Notes under the pieces: generated by a model
Seen by the model: the letters and a program-made list of their open reading frames with translations, nothing else
Told to the model about the DNA's origin: nothing
Databases searched by the model: none
Shown here: positions 21,853 to 29,730 of the stretch, in pieces
Layout: each line of letters starts with the position of its first letter
Position numbering within the stretch: position 1 is the stretch's first letter
Source: Pseudomonas svalbardensis
Lineage (GTDB): Bacteria > Pseudomonadota > Gammaproteobacteria > Pseudomonadales > Pseudomonadaceae
Direction: 5' to 3'
DNA length: 64,000 bases
NCBI RefSeq assembly: GCF_030053115.1
Contig: NZ_CP125619.1
Span: 5,157,501-5,221,500, forward strand
Made by a program: the position numbers and the translations under genes

Positions 21853-22509
21853 ATGAACGCCCAAGAACAAGAGCCGGCCCGCGATGACTCAGCATTGAAG
21901 AGCTCGCCGCTGGACAATTTCCGCGCGATCGCCGATGCCATCGCCACGTTGTTCTTTCCTCACGCCGAGGTGGTGCTGCACGATCTGCGCACACAGAAGG
22001 TCGACTACATTGCCAACAACCTGTCCAAACGGGAAATCGGTGACGACTCGGCGCTGGAGGACATGCTCAGCGAAGAGATCAGCGAACGAAACATCGGGCC
22101 GTACGAAAAGCTCAATTGGGATGGCCAGAAGATTCGCAGCCTGAGCAGTGTGCTGCGCGACAGCGAAGGTCATCCGCTGGCGGTGCTGTGCATTAATCTG
22201 AATATTTCGTTGTTCGAAAATGCCAAAGCCGCTCTGGATCTGTTCCTGTCACCGAGCAAGTTGATTCCGCAGCCCGATTCGCTGTTTCGCGATGACTGGC
22301 AGGAGCGCATCAACACCTTCCTCCACGCCTGGCTTCGCGAACGCCAGCTGAGCCTGAACCTGCTGACCCGTGACCATAAACGCGAACTGGTGCTGGCACT
22401 GCACGCCGAAGGCGCCTTCAAAGGCAAAAGCGCATCCAACTATGTGGCGAACGTGCTGAACATGGGGCGGGCAACGGTGTACAAACATTTGAAAGAACTG
22501 AAGGGCTGA
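21853..22509 (+). CDS. dauR: Transcriptional regulator DauR (YheO-type PAS plus HTH)
   Basis: This 218-residue regulator has an N-terminal YheO-like PAS domain (FFPHAEVVLHDLRTQKVDYIANNLSKREIGDDS) and a C-terminal helix-turn-helix (KSASNYVANVLNMGRATVYKHLKEL). In P. aeruginosa the homologue is reported to repress the dau operon and to respond to arginine. The gene lies 93 bases after dauA, with a hairpin in between. A REP element follows it. Confidence 0.87.
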   Translation: MNAQEQEPARDDSALKSSPLDNFRAIADAIATLFFPHAEVVLHDLRTQKVDYIANNLSKREIGDDSALEDMLSEEISERNIGPYEKLNWDGQKIRSLSSVLRDSEGHPLAVLCINLNISLFENAKAALDLFLSPSKLIPQPDSLFRDDWQERINTFLHAWLRERQLSLNLLTRDHKRELVLALHAEGAFKGKSASNYVANVLNMGRATVYKHLKELKG

Positions 22510-22526
22510 AAGACCGACACGCACTC

Positions 22527-22592
22527 GTAGGAGCACGGCTTGCCGGCGAAGGCATCCTTAAGATCGCCTTCGCCGGCAAGCCGTGCCCCTAC
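22527..22592. repeat. REP palindrome, GAGCACGGCTTGCCGGCGAAG type
   Basis: GTAGGAGCACGGCTTGCCGG (from 22527) is mirrored by CGCCGGCAAGCCGTGCCCCTAC (to 22592). It is a related but distinct REP subtype, lying between the convergent genes dauR and hmp. Confidence 0.88.
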
Positions 22593-22603
22593 AAGATAAG
22601 CGG

Positions 22604-23785
22604 TTACTCCAGCGCCGAAGCCGGCCCGAAGAACTCGTAACGGCTTTGCTTCTCCGGCACACCCAAGGCTTTGAGGTGGCGCTTGACCGCCGCCATGAAG
22701 CCTTTAGGACCGAGGAAGTACGCGTCCAGATCGCGCTGCTGCGGCAACCACTCGCCCAGTTGCTCCTGGCTCAACAGGCCAACCTTGTGCGCCGCCGGGC
22801 TCACGCCATCATCTTCGTCGTAGCAATAGAAGCGTTTGAGTTGCGGGTGACGCTCGGCCAAGCCATCGATCCAGTCGCGGAAAGCATGAACGCTACCGTT
22901 ACGCGCGCAGTGGATAAAGTGCACCGGCCGTTCGGTCGCCAGCGCCGCTTCGAGCATCGCCAGCGTCGGTGTGATGCCAACGCCGCCGCTGATCAGCACT
23001 AACGGTTTGTCGCTGTCGGTCAGAGTGAATTCGCCCGATGGCGGGAACAGCTGGATGCTGGAGCCCACATGTAATTGATCGTGAAGATGGTTGGAGGCGC
23101 GGCCACCGGTTTCACGTTTGACGCTGATCCGGTACTGGCCCTTGTTGGCCAAGGCCGACAGTGAATAGTTACGACGAATCTCTTCACCATCGAGGATCAG
23201 TTTCATGCCAATGTACTGGCCCGGCTCTGCTGCCAGAATCGGGCCTTTGTCAGCCGGTTCGAAGTAGAACGAGATGATTTCCGCGCTTTCTTCGACCTTA
23301 GCCACCACGATGAATTCCCGCGCCCCGCGCCAGCCACCCGGTGCCTGTTCCTTCTGGTCGTAGATGCTGGTTTCGGCGCCGATCAGGATGTCGGCCAGTT
23401 GACCGTAAGCAGCCCCCCAGGCGGCCATCACTTCAGGTGTGGCGATCTCGTCGCCCAGCACTTCGGAGATGGCTCGCAGCAGGCAGGCGCCGACAATCGG
23501 GTAATGTTCCGGGAGGATTTGCAGGGCGACGTGCTTGTTGATGATCTTGGCCACCAAGTCGCCCAACTGGTCGAGCTGGTCGATGTGCCGCGCATACATC
23601 AAGACACCATTGGCCAAAGCGCGCGGCTGATCACCGCTGGCCTGGTGGGCCTGGTTGAACAGCGGGCGAACTTCCGGATACTCGGACAGCATCATGCGGT
23701 AGAAATGAGTGATCAATGCTTCGCCACCGCTTTCCAGCAAGGGCACAGTGGATTTGACGATTGCACGGTCTTGAACGCTAAGCAT
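22604..23785 (-). CDS. hmp: Flavohemoprotein, nitric oxide dioxygenase
   Basis: This 393-residue protein turns nitric oxide and oxygen into nitrate in the cytoplasm. It has an N-terminal globin domain (proximal histidine region HVALQILPEHYPIVG), a ferredoxin-reductase-type FAD domain with the RNYSLS motif, and an NAD-binding domain (LISGGVGITPTLAML). All cofactor regions are intact. It is transcribed away from norR, which encodes its predicted sigma-54 activator. The P. aeruginosa homologue is called fhp. Confidence 0.95.
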   Translation of the reverse strand: MLSVQDRAIVKSTVPLLESGGEALITHFYRMMLSEYPEVRPLFNQAHQASGDQPRALANGVLMYARHIDQLDQLGDLVAKIINKHVALQILPEHYPIVGACLLRAISEVLGDEIATPEVMAAWGAAYGQLADILIGAETSIYDQKEQAPGGWRGAREFIVVAKVEESAEIISFYFEPADKGPILAAEPGQYIGMKLILDGEEIRRNYSLSALANKGQYRISVKRETGGRASNHLHDQLHVGSSIQLFPPSGEFTLTDSDKPLVLISGGVGITPTLAMLEAALATERPVHFIHCARNGSVHAFRDWIDGLAERHPQLKRFYCYDEDDGVSPAAHKVGLLSQEQLGEWLPQQRDLDAYFLGPKGFMAAVKRHLKALGVPEKQSRYEFFGPASALE

Positions 23786-23834
23786 AAGGCGACTCCTGAT
23801 CTGCTTGATTTTCTAACTGACTGCCTTGTACTTA

Positions 23835-23849
23835 TCAGTTTTCATGCCA
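23835..23849 (-). promoter_or_regulatory. Possible sigma-54 promoter of hmp
   Basis: On the minus strand TGGCATG is followed, at the right distance, by CTGA. The -24 element is good, but the -12 element differs from TTGC at key bases. It lies 50 bases upstream of hmp and about 42-97 bases downstream of the three NorR-type sites, a suitable enhancer distance. Confidence 0.4.
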
Positions 23850-23890
23850 GAAAATAAAACCCTATAAATCAATCAGTTAAGTTCTTTATA

Positions 23891-23946
23891 GTCATATCGA
23901 CACACACTGACTTATAGTCATACCGACTACATGGAGTCACTATGAC
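23891..23946. promoter_or_regulatory. NorR-type enhancer sites (three GT-N7-AC)
   Basis: Three copies of the NorR core GT-N7-AC occur: GTCATATCGAC (23891-23901), GTCATACCGAC (23917-23927) and GTCACTATGAC (23936-23946). The first two are nearly identical. The third overlaps the norR start codon, which suggests that NorR also limits its own synthesis. Confidence 0.65.
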
Positions 23947-25492
23947 TGCAAAAGCCTTGCTAACCACCCTGCTTCCACTGGTCGCCGACCTGTCCCGCGA
24001 ACTCCCCGAAGGCGAGCGTTATCGGCGCTTGCTCGAAGCCATGCGCGCCTTGCTCCCGTGCGATGCTGCTGCCCTGCTGCGCCTTGATGGCGAATGGCTG
24101 GTGCCGCTGGCCGTCGACGGGTTGAGCACCGACACCCTAGGCCGACGCTTCAAAGTCAGCGAACACCCGCGCTTCGAAGCGCTGCTCAGCAGCCCCGGCC
24201 CGACCCGTTTCGCCGCCGACAGCGACTTGCCCGACCCTTACGACGGACTGGTCGATGGCCTTGACGATCATCTGGAAGTCCACGACTGCATGGGCTGCCC
24301 GCTGTTTATCGACGAGCGTCCGTGGGGTTTGCTGACCCTCGACGCACTCGATCCGGAGCGCTTCGAACCGATCGAACTGGACGCCCTGGAAGCCTTCGCC
24401 AGCCTCGCCGCCGCCACCGTCAACGCCGCCGAGCGCATCGAACGCCTGGCCAATCGTGTCGAAGACGAACATCAGCGCGCCGAGGTTTACCGACAAGCCA
24501 GCGGCCAGCAGAACCGCGAGATGATTGGCCAGAGCAAGGCCCACAAACGGCTGGTGGAAGAAATCAATCTGGTGGGCGGCAGCGATCTTACCGTGCTGAT
24601 CACCGGCGAAACCGGGGTCGGCAAGGAACTGGTCGCCCAAGCCATCCACGCCGCATCGCCCCGGGCCGACAAGCCGATCATCAGCCTCAACTGTGCCGCG
24701 CTGCCGGATACGCTGGTGGAGAGCGAATTGTTCGGCCACGTCCGCGGTGCCTTCACCGGCGCGATGAACGATCGGCGCGGCAAGTTTGAACTGGCCAATG
24801 GCGGCACGCTGTTTCTCGATGAGGTCGGTGAGCTGTCCCTGACCGTCCAGGCCAAATTGCTGCGAGTCCTGCAAAGCGGTCAGCTGCAGCGATTGGGGTC
24901 GGATAAAGAACATCAGGTGGACGTACGGCTGATCGCCGCGACCAATCGCGACCTGGCGGAGGAAGTGCGCAGCGGCCGTTACCGTGCCGACTTCTATCAC
25001 CGCCTGAGCGTTTATCCGTTGCTGGTGCCAGCGCTGCGTGACCGTGGGCGGGATGTGCTGCTGCTCAGCGGCTATTTTCTGGAGCAAAACCGTTCACGCA
25101 TGGGCCTCAACAGCCTGCGCCTGAACAGCGATGCGCAGGTTGCATTGCTGGCGTATACATGGCCGGGAAATGTGCGGGAGCTGGAGCATTTGATTGGCCG
25201 AAGTGCCTTGAAGGCGCTGGGTAATTGCAAGGAACGGCCGAAGATTCTGAGTTTGAGCGCGGCGGATCTGGATCTGCCCACTGGCAGCGTTGAGCTTGCA
25301 ACCGAGCCAGCCCCTGTCAGCCCTGCTGCTTTGGTCTCGGGAGACTTGCGGGCAGCGACCGAGGATTATCAGCGTCGACTGATCGACGCCTGTCTGGAAC
25401 GGCACCAAAACAATTGGGCGAGTGCGGCGCGTGAGCTAGGCTTGGATCGGGCGAATCTTGGGCGAATGGCCAAACGCCTGGGCATGAAATAA
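23942..25492 (+). CDS. norR: Nitric-oxide-responsive sigma-54 activator NorR (FhpR)
   Basis: This is a 516-residue enhancer-binding protein. An N-terminal GAF domain (about 20-170) would hold the non-haem iron that senses nitric oxide. The central AAA+ domain has Walker A GETGVGKE near residue 222 and the sigma-54 contact loop GAFTGA near 268. The C-terminal Fis-type helix-turn-helix is [25 protein letters not shown]. It is divergent from hmp and should activate that gene on nitric oxide exposure. GGAG lies five bases before the ATG. Confidence 0.93.
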   Translation: MTAKALLTTLLPLVADLSRELPEGERYRRLLEAMRALLPCDAAALLRLDGEWLVPLAVDGLSTDTLGRRFKVSEHPRFEALLSSPGPTRFAADSDLPDPYDGLVDGLDDHLEVHDCMGCPLFIDERPWGLLTLDALDPERFEPIELDALEAFASLAAATVNAAERIERLANRVEDEHQRAEVYRQASGQQNREMIGQSKAHKRLVEEINLVGGSDLTVLITGETGVGKELVAQAIHAASPRADKPIISLNCAALPDTLVESELFGHVRGAFTGAMNDRRGKFELANGGTLFLDEVGELSLTVQAKLLRVLQSGQLQRLGSDKEHQVDVRLIAATNRDLAEEVRSGRYRADFYHRLSVYPLLVPALRDRGRDVLLLSGYFLEQNRSRMGLNSLRLNSDAQVALLAYTWPGNVRELEHLIGRSALKALGNCKERPKILSLSAADLDLPTGSVELATEPAPVSPAALVSGDLRAATEDYQRRLIDACLERHQNNWASAARELGLDRANLGRMAKRLGMK

Positions 25493-25576
25493 CGCGATCC
25501 CTTGTAATTGGATGGACTCGCCCCCACTGTCTACCCGCTTTTAAAAAAACTGCCGCCCCGTTGCATCTATGTATTA

Positions 25577-25678
25577 GGCCTATTCGAGGAAGCCGTCTTC
25601 GGCTTCTGGCCAAAATTGGAAGAGCTCGTGGTATGCCGATTACAGTCAGGCCTCGAAGGCCAGTAGCAGCTAAGGCAT
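25577..25678 (-). ncRNA. Candidate IS1111-type bridge RNA core (two stem-loops)
   Basis: The 240 bases downstream of the transposase gene are non-coding but structured. On the minus strand, 25678-25633 forms ATGCC, a large internal loop, GGCC, a five-base loop, GGCC, a second internal-loop strand, and GGCAT. Next, 25611-25577 forms GGCC, GAAGCCG, loop AAGA, CGGCTTC and GGCC. A T-rich run follows at 25541-25547. IS1111-group elements are known to encode their guide (bridge) RNA at this end. The RNA itself is inferred. Confidence 0.45.
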
Positions 25679-25762
25679 CAATCCACGCCGGTCTTACCTG
25701 GGGTCAATTTTTTTTCAGCAAAGGGCCGGACAGTTAGTACCTCGGTGGCAGAACTCTGTCGC

Positions 25763-26866
25763 TCAGTGGCTCATCGTCGCTTGCCGGCCATCACCAGCCT
25801 GGCGACGATAAGTCTGGTCATTCTGTAGAAGCACCCAGACGATTCGCAGGTTGCGGTTGGCTAACCTGACCGCAGCCTCCTTACGGCCCAGTCGGCTCAT
25901 CCAGCGCAACAAGCGGCGGTCATCGGGTTGCTGGGAATCAGGTCGTAGTTGTTGCAGTACCGCATGGGCTCCCTGGATCATCAGGCTGCGTAAATAAACA
26001 TCGCCTCGCTTGGTCATGTCCCCCAGCCGGACCGTCTGCCCGCTGCTGTGCTGGTCAGGCACCATGCCAAAGTACGCGGCAAACTTGCGGGCATTGGGAA
26101 ATCGCTCAGGCTTGGTTTCCTTGGCCACCAGTGCCGTGGCAGTGACTGGGCCGATGCCGCGCACAGTCATCAGTCGCTTCGCCGTCATGTCGGCGTTGGC
26201 GGCCACTTCGAGGCGCCCCGTCAGCACGCTGATGCGTTCGCCCAAATGGCGCCACTCGGCCAACAGTTCGTCGATCAGTTCACGCAGCAGACCCGGCACC
26301 GGCTGGGTGGCATCTTCCAGTACCCGCGGAATTTTCTGGCTGATCGCAACATCGCCCTGCGCCAAGGCCACGCCATGCTCGAGCAGCAGGCCGCGCATCT
26401 GATTACTCACCGCCGTGCGTCGACGCACATAGCCCTGGCGGGCGCGATGCAACGCCTGCATTGCCAGCGCCGCAACGCTTTTGACCGGCACTGCGCAGAT
26501 CTTTTCATCGCGACCAGCCCGCAGGATCGCCAGCGCATCGTTGCGATCATTTTTAGGCCCGCTGCGATGTGTGGTCACCAAGCCGGCTGGAAGAATCCGC
26601 GCCAGATTGCCTTGGTCTTGCAGCTGCCGGGCCCAGGCTTGAGCACCCGGGCCGGTCTCCATCAGAACCACGACATGAGGCGGCAACTGGCGTAGAAACT
26701 CATAAAACGCCTCGCGCGACTTGATCCGTTGCTCGTAGTGCACCTGGCCGAGGACGTCTTCACCGGCGACCTGAAAGACCTGCTTGGCCAGATCGACCGC
26801 CACGGTTGTGCAGGCCGACAAATCGGAAGAAGACAGGAATTGATCAATCGAAGTATGCTTTTTCAT
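25763..26866 (-). CDS. IS110-family transposase (IS1111 group)
   Basis: This is a 367-residue recombinase with the RuvC-like DEDD domain (D25 in VAVDLAKQ, E70 in LMETG, D107 and D110 in KNDRNDA) and the C-terminal Tnp_20 domain (VRGIGPVTATALVA), ending in the serine motif DQHSSGQTVRLGDMTKRGDVYLRSLM. The last motif is typical of the IS1111 group. All catalytic residues are present. The ATG overlaps a copy of the element's terminal 12-mer, so the end repeat and translation start share bases. Confidence 0.93.
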   Translation of the reverse strand: MKKHTSIDQFLSSSDLSACTTVAVDLAKQVFQVAGEDVLGQVHYEQRIKSREAFYEFLRQLPPHVVVLMETGPGAQAWARQLQDQGNLARILPAGLVTTHRSGPKNDRNDALAILRAGRDEKICAVPVKSVAALAMQALHRARQGYVRRRTAVSNQMRGLLLEHGVALAQGDVAISQKIPRVLEDATQPVPGLLRELIDELLAEWRHLGERISVLTGRLEVAANADMTAKRLMTVRGIGPVTATALVAKETKPERFPNARKFAAYFGMVPDQHSSGQTVRLGDMTKRGDVYLRSLMIQGAHAVLQQLRPDSQQPDDRRLLRWMSRLGRKEAAVRLANRNLRIVWVLLQNDQTYRRQAGDGRQATMSH

Positions 26867-26958
26867 GGACTCGCCCTCGCTGTCGTTGGCTGTTTAGACT
26901 GCCACCGTGGCGCATTGACGCCTCGGCTTGGGCGAGTCCATCCAATTACAGGGATCGC

Positions 26959-27078
26959 ACTCAATGGTCTGGCGACGGAATACCCCTAAAGCCTGCCCGC
27001 AACAAGTCGATAACCCGGCATCGATAGCTGTTGGCGATCCTCGCGGTCGCCCATCACCTTTTTCCACAGAAGGTTTTT
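26959..27078. other. Gap between IS110-family element and cheV
   Basis: These 120 bases contain the upstream region of cheV, whose ribosome site AGAAGG lies five bases before its ATG. No clear promoter or gene is visible. If cheV was once read through from norR, the insertion would have cut that path. Confidence 0.35.
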
Positions 27079-27981
27079 ATGTCTTCAAACAAAGCCCGCG
27101 CAGACTCACTTTCGCTTCTGCTGTTTACCTTGCGCAGCGGCAAGCTGATGGCGATCAACCTGCTGAAAGTCAGTGAAATCATTCCCTGCCCGCCGCTGAC
27201 CAAGCTGCCGGAGTCACATCCCCACGTCAAAGGCATCGCCACCCTGCGCGGTGCCTCGTTGTCGGTGATCGACCTCAGCCGTGCCATCGGCGAACGACCG
27301 CTGGAAGACCCGAACGGTGGCTGCCTGATCGTCACCGATGTCAGCCGCTCCAAGCAGGGTTTGCACGTTCAAGCCGTGAGCAAGATCGTCCACTGCCTGA
27401 CCACCGACATCCGTCCGCCGCCCTTTGGCTCTGGCGGCGTGCGCTCGTACATTACTGGCGTGACCTCGGTCGACGGCACGTTGGTACAGGTGCTGGACAT
27501 CGAAAAAGTGATTCATGGCATCGCCCCGGCGCAGATCGAAACGGCCCCGACCGAACTGAGCATGGAAGACGCCGAAGTACTCGGCAACGCACGGATTCTG
27601 GTGGTCGATGACAGCCAGGTGGCGCTGCAGCAATCGGTGCACACCCTGCGCAACCTCGGCCTGCAATGCCACACCGCCCGCAGCGCAAAGGAAGCCATCG
27701 ACTGCCTGCTGGACCTGCAAGGCACGGCCCAGCAGATCAACCTGATCGTCTCGGACATCGAAATGTCGGAGATGGACGGTTACGCATTTACCCGAACCCT
27801 GCGCGAAACCCCGGACTTCTCGCACCTCTATGTGCTGCTGCACACCTCTTTGGACAGCGCGATGAATAGCGAAAAGGCCCGTCTTGCCGGCGCGAACGCG
27901 GTGCTGACCAAGTTCTCCTCGCCAGAACTGACCAAGTGCCTGATCGAAGCAGCCAAGGCTGTCGCTGAACAAGGTCATTGA
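27079..27981 (+). CDS. cheV: Chemotaxis protein CheV (CheW plus receiver)
   Basis: This 300-residue adaptor combines an N-terminal CheW-like coupling domain (LFTLRSGKLMAINLLKVSEIIPCP, about residues 1-160) with a C-terminal response-regulator receiver domain (ARILVVDDSQVALQQ; phosphoacceptor Asp in LIVSDIEMSEMDG near residue 226; conserved Lys in LTKFSSPE). It couples chemoreceptors to CheA and may help adaptation. The ATG at 27079 has a good AGAAGG site; an upstream in-frame start is unlikely. No other chemotaxis genes are nearby, so it is an orphan cheV. Confidence 0.93.
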   Translation: MSSNKARADSLSLLLFTLRSGKLMAINLLKVSEIIPCPPLTKLPESHPHVKGIATLRGASLSVIDLSRAIGERPLEDPNGGCLIVTDVSRSKQGLHVQAVSKIVHCLTTDIRPPPFGSGGVRSYITGVTSVDGTLVQVLDIEKVIHGIAPAQIETAPTELSMEDAEVLGNARILVVDDSQVALQQSVHTLRNLGLQCHTARSAKEAIDCLLDLQGTAQQINLIVSDIEMSEMDGYAFTRTLRETPDFSHLYVLLHTSLDSAMNSEKARLAGANAVLTKFSSPELTKCLIEAAKAVAEQGH

Positions 27982-27984
27982 GGC

Positions 27985-28467
27985 TTGAGCAAGGACTTCT
28001 GCTTTTTGATGCGGCGCAACCTCGCTGACGTTGTGCCTGCGATCACTTGGCCTCAGGGAATCGTCCTCAGCGACTACCGCCCCGTTCTGGCTGAAGCCGT
28101 TCATCGTTTAATGGAACTGGGCTATCAGCAAGGTGGCGGTCGCGTGCCGGCACTCGACGTCTGGCAACAGCGTTTTGAAACCGATCCTGAATATGATCCG
28201 AGTCTGTGCTTTATTGCTCTGGATACCGAAGGTATCGTCGGCGTCTGCCAGTGCTGGACCAGCGCCTATATCAAAAACCTGGTGGTGCATCCACGGGCTC
28301 AAGGGCAAGGATTAGGACGCGCGTTGCTGCTACATGCTTTCAAGATATTTCAGCAACGACACGAAGGTTTTGTGGATTTGAAGGTGCTGGAAGACAACCT
28401 TCGGGCGCAGCGTTTGTATGAAAACGCCGGAATGCGTGTGATCCGCCGGGAACCGGTTCCGGCCTGA
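27985..28467 (+). CDS. GNAT-family N-acetyltransferase
   Basis: This 160-residue protein of the GNAT superfamily transfers an acetyl group from acetyl-CoA to an unknown amine. The acetyl-CoA-binding motif is YIKNLVVHPRAQGQGLGRALLLHAF, and the C-terminal LEDNLRAQRLYENAGM is typical. The start is uncertain: a TTG at 27985 lies only three bases after the cheV stop, whereas an ATG at 28009 has AAGGA rather far upstream. Either way the gene is coupled to cheV and probably shares its transcript. Confidence 0.85.
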   Translation: MSKDFCFLMRRNLADVVPAITWPQGIVLSDYRPVLAEAVHRLMELGYQQGGGRVPALDVWQQRFETDPEYDPSLCFIALDTEGIVGVCQCWTSAYIKNLVVHPRAQGQGLGRALLLHAFKIFQQRHEGFVDLKVLEDNLRAQRLYENAGMRVIRREPVPA

Positions 28468-28510
28468 CATACTCAGACCTTGGTCAATACCCGCCCAAGG
28501 ATGCCAGCAC

Positions 28511-28837
28511 ATGAAAGCCTCGACCCTTACCCTCCTCTGTCTCGCCGCCCTCGCTACCCAGGCCCATGCCTCCAGCCCCGACGCCTGGGCCGCCTACGAC
28601 AAAGCGGTGCTCGCCAGTTGCACCAAGGCCAGCGGCTTGAAGAATGCCAAACCCGTCGGCAACGCCGCGCAGTTCGATGACCGGGTTGGCTACACCGCAC
28701 TGCTGTTGCAAGGCCAATACCCGCAAAAACACATGAAAGGCCAGCAAGGCACCGAACTGTGTCTCTACAACAAGAAAAGCAAAACCGCTTACGTCACCGA
28801 ATGGGACTCCATCCGCCCCACCACCAAGGCGCAGTGA
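28511..28837 (+). CDS. Conserved small secreted protein, function unknown
   Basis: This 108-residue protein begins with a signal peptide (MKASTLTLLCLAALATQAHA) cleaved probably after AHA, so the mature protein of about 88 residues is periplasmic. It contains two cysteines after the signal (SCTKASG and ELCLYNKK) that could form a disulfide. AAGGA lies eight bases before the ATG. I do not recognise a functional domain. Its neighbours give no clear clue. Confidence 0.75.
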   Translation: MKASTLTLLCLAALATQAHASSPDAWAAYDKAVLASCTKASGLKNAKPVGNAAQFDDRVGYTALLLQGQYPQKHMKGQQGTELCLYNKKSKTAYVTEWDSIRPTTKAQ

Positions 28838-28920
28838 CTGGCGCATAACTTGCTTCGATAGCGGCCTTTGCGGCGGCATTCTGTCGCCGTTTCATGTCCT
28901 TTTATGCGACTGGCCGTTCA

Positions 28921-29670
28921 ATGAATACGACGTTTTCCTGCGTAGGCTGTGGCAAATGCTGCAATGACCACCACGTGCCCCTGACCCTGCCCGAAGCCCG
29001 AATGTGGGCGGCCGATGGCGGTCAGGTGATCGTGCTGGTGGAAGGTTTCCTGGGCAATGGCCTGGGCCTGCCAGTGCAGCAACGCGAACACGCCGAACGC
29101 CGTTCGGTGAGGGTTCGAAGCGGCGCATCCGAGGCGCACATAGCCATTACCTTTGCCGCCTACAACGTCGGTCCTTGCCGGAATCTTGACGAAGACAACC
29201 TCTGCCGCATCTACGAACGCCGGCCGCTGGTGTGCCGCATCTACCCGATGGAAATCAATCCACACATCCCCCTGAACATTGCCGTGAAGGAATGTCCTCC
29301 CGAGTCGTGGGAAAAGGGACCGGATCTGATTGTGGGTGGTGAATTGGTGGATCAGGAACTGGTGGGATTAATCCAGCGCTCCCGTCAGGCGGATCGCGAT
29401 GACATTCGGACCAAGGATGCGATTTGCGCGTTGTTGGGGATTCGGACTACAGCACTGAAGGGCGATGGCTTTACTGCTTATCTGCCAGACATGACGGCGT
29501 TTGCGAGGGTCATCGACCAAGTTGCGACGCAGCCTGTGGCCGGGTCAGGCGCTGACTGGTTGTTTCATGTGTCGGGCGAGGACATTGCCGGGCAAGTGCA
29601 GGCGGCCGGGGCGCACGTGGCGACTGATGCTCCCGAGAATTACGCGTTCATTTCGTTGCGGGCAGCCTAA
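28921..29670 (+). CDS. YkgJ-family cysteine cluster protein
   Basis: This 249-residue protein has the YkgJ-type cysteine cluster: CVGCGKCC near the N-terminus, then CRNLDEDNLCRIYERRPLVCRIYP. Such clusters are thought to bind zinc or an iron-sulfur centre; the role of the family is unknown. The C-terminal 120 residues lack recognisable motifs. The ATG at 28921 is used; in-frame codons upstream are not family-like. No strong ribosome site is seen. Confidence 0.82.
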   Translation: MNTTFSCVGCGKCCNDHHVPLTLPEARMWAADGGQVIVLVEGFLGNGLGLPVQQREHAERRSVRVRSGASEAHIAITFAAYNVGPCRNLDEDNLCRIYERRPLVCRIYPMEINPHIPLNIAVKECPPESWEKGPDLIVGGELVDQELVGLIQRSRQADRDDIRTKDAICALLGIRTTALKGDGFTAYLPDMTAFARVIDQVATQPVAGSGADWLFHVSGEDIAGQVQAAGAHVATDAPENYAFISLRAA

Positions 29671-29688
29671 GACGCAAGACTTCGGAAC

Positions 29689-29713
29689 CACTGCGCAATC
29701 CCGTTTCGCAGTG
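29689..29713. terminator. Hairpin between convergent genes
   Basis: CACTGCG pairs with CGCAGTG around an 11-base loop in the gap between the YkgJ-type gene and the binding protein-RidA gene. There is no T tract, so its role in termination is doubtful. Confidence 0.4.
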
Positions 29714-29730
29714 ATTCGTCGTCAAGAGGG

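Larger units (their letters stand above)
25494..26958 (-). mobile_element. IS110-family (IS1111-group) insertion sequence with long flanking inverted repeats
   Basis: The transposase gene is surrounded by subterminal inverted repeats ATGGACTCGCCC (25512-25523) and GGGCGAGTCCAT (26930-26941), extended outward by GCGATCCCT-TGTAATTGG and CCAATTACA-GGGATCGC, with one base of slippage. A third copy of the 12-mer overlaps the transposase start (26865-26876). No target duplication is visible, as expected for this family. The exact ends are ambiguous because the outer part of the repeat may be a palindromic target rather than element sequence; the element proper may run from about 25506 to 26947. Confidence 0.85.

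Noticed and set aside
25502..26951. Reading the long outer repeats as a composite transposon
   Set aside because: Only one transposase gene lies between them and no cargo is present; a single IS1111-type element at a palindrome explains the pattern.
28451..28462. GGAACCGGTTCC palindrome near the end of the acetyltransferase gene
   Set aside because: It lies inside coding sequence and is short enough to be chance in GC-rich DNA.
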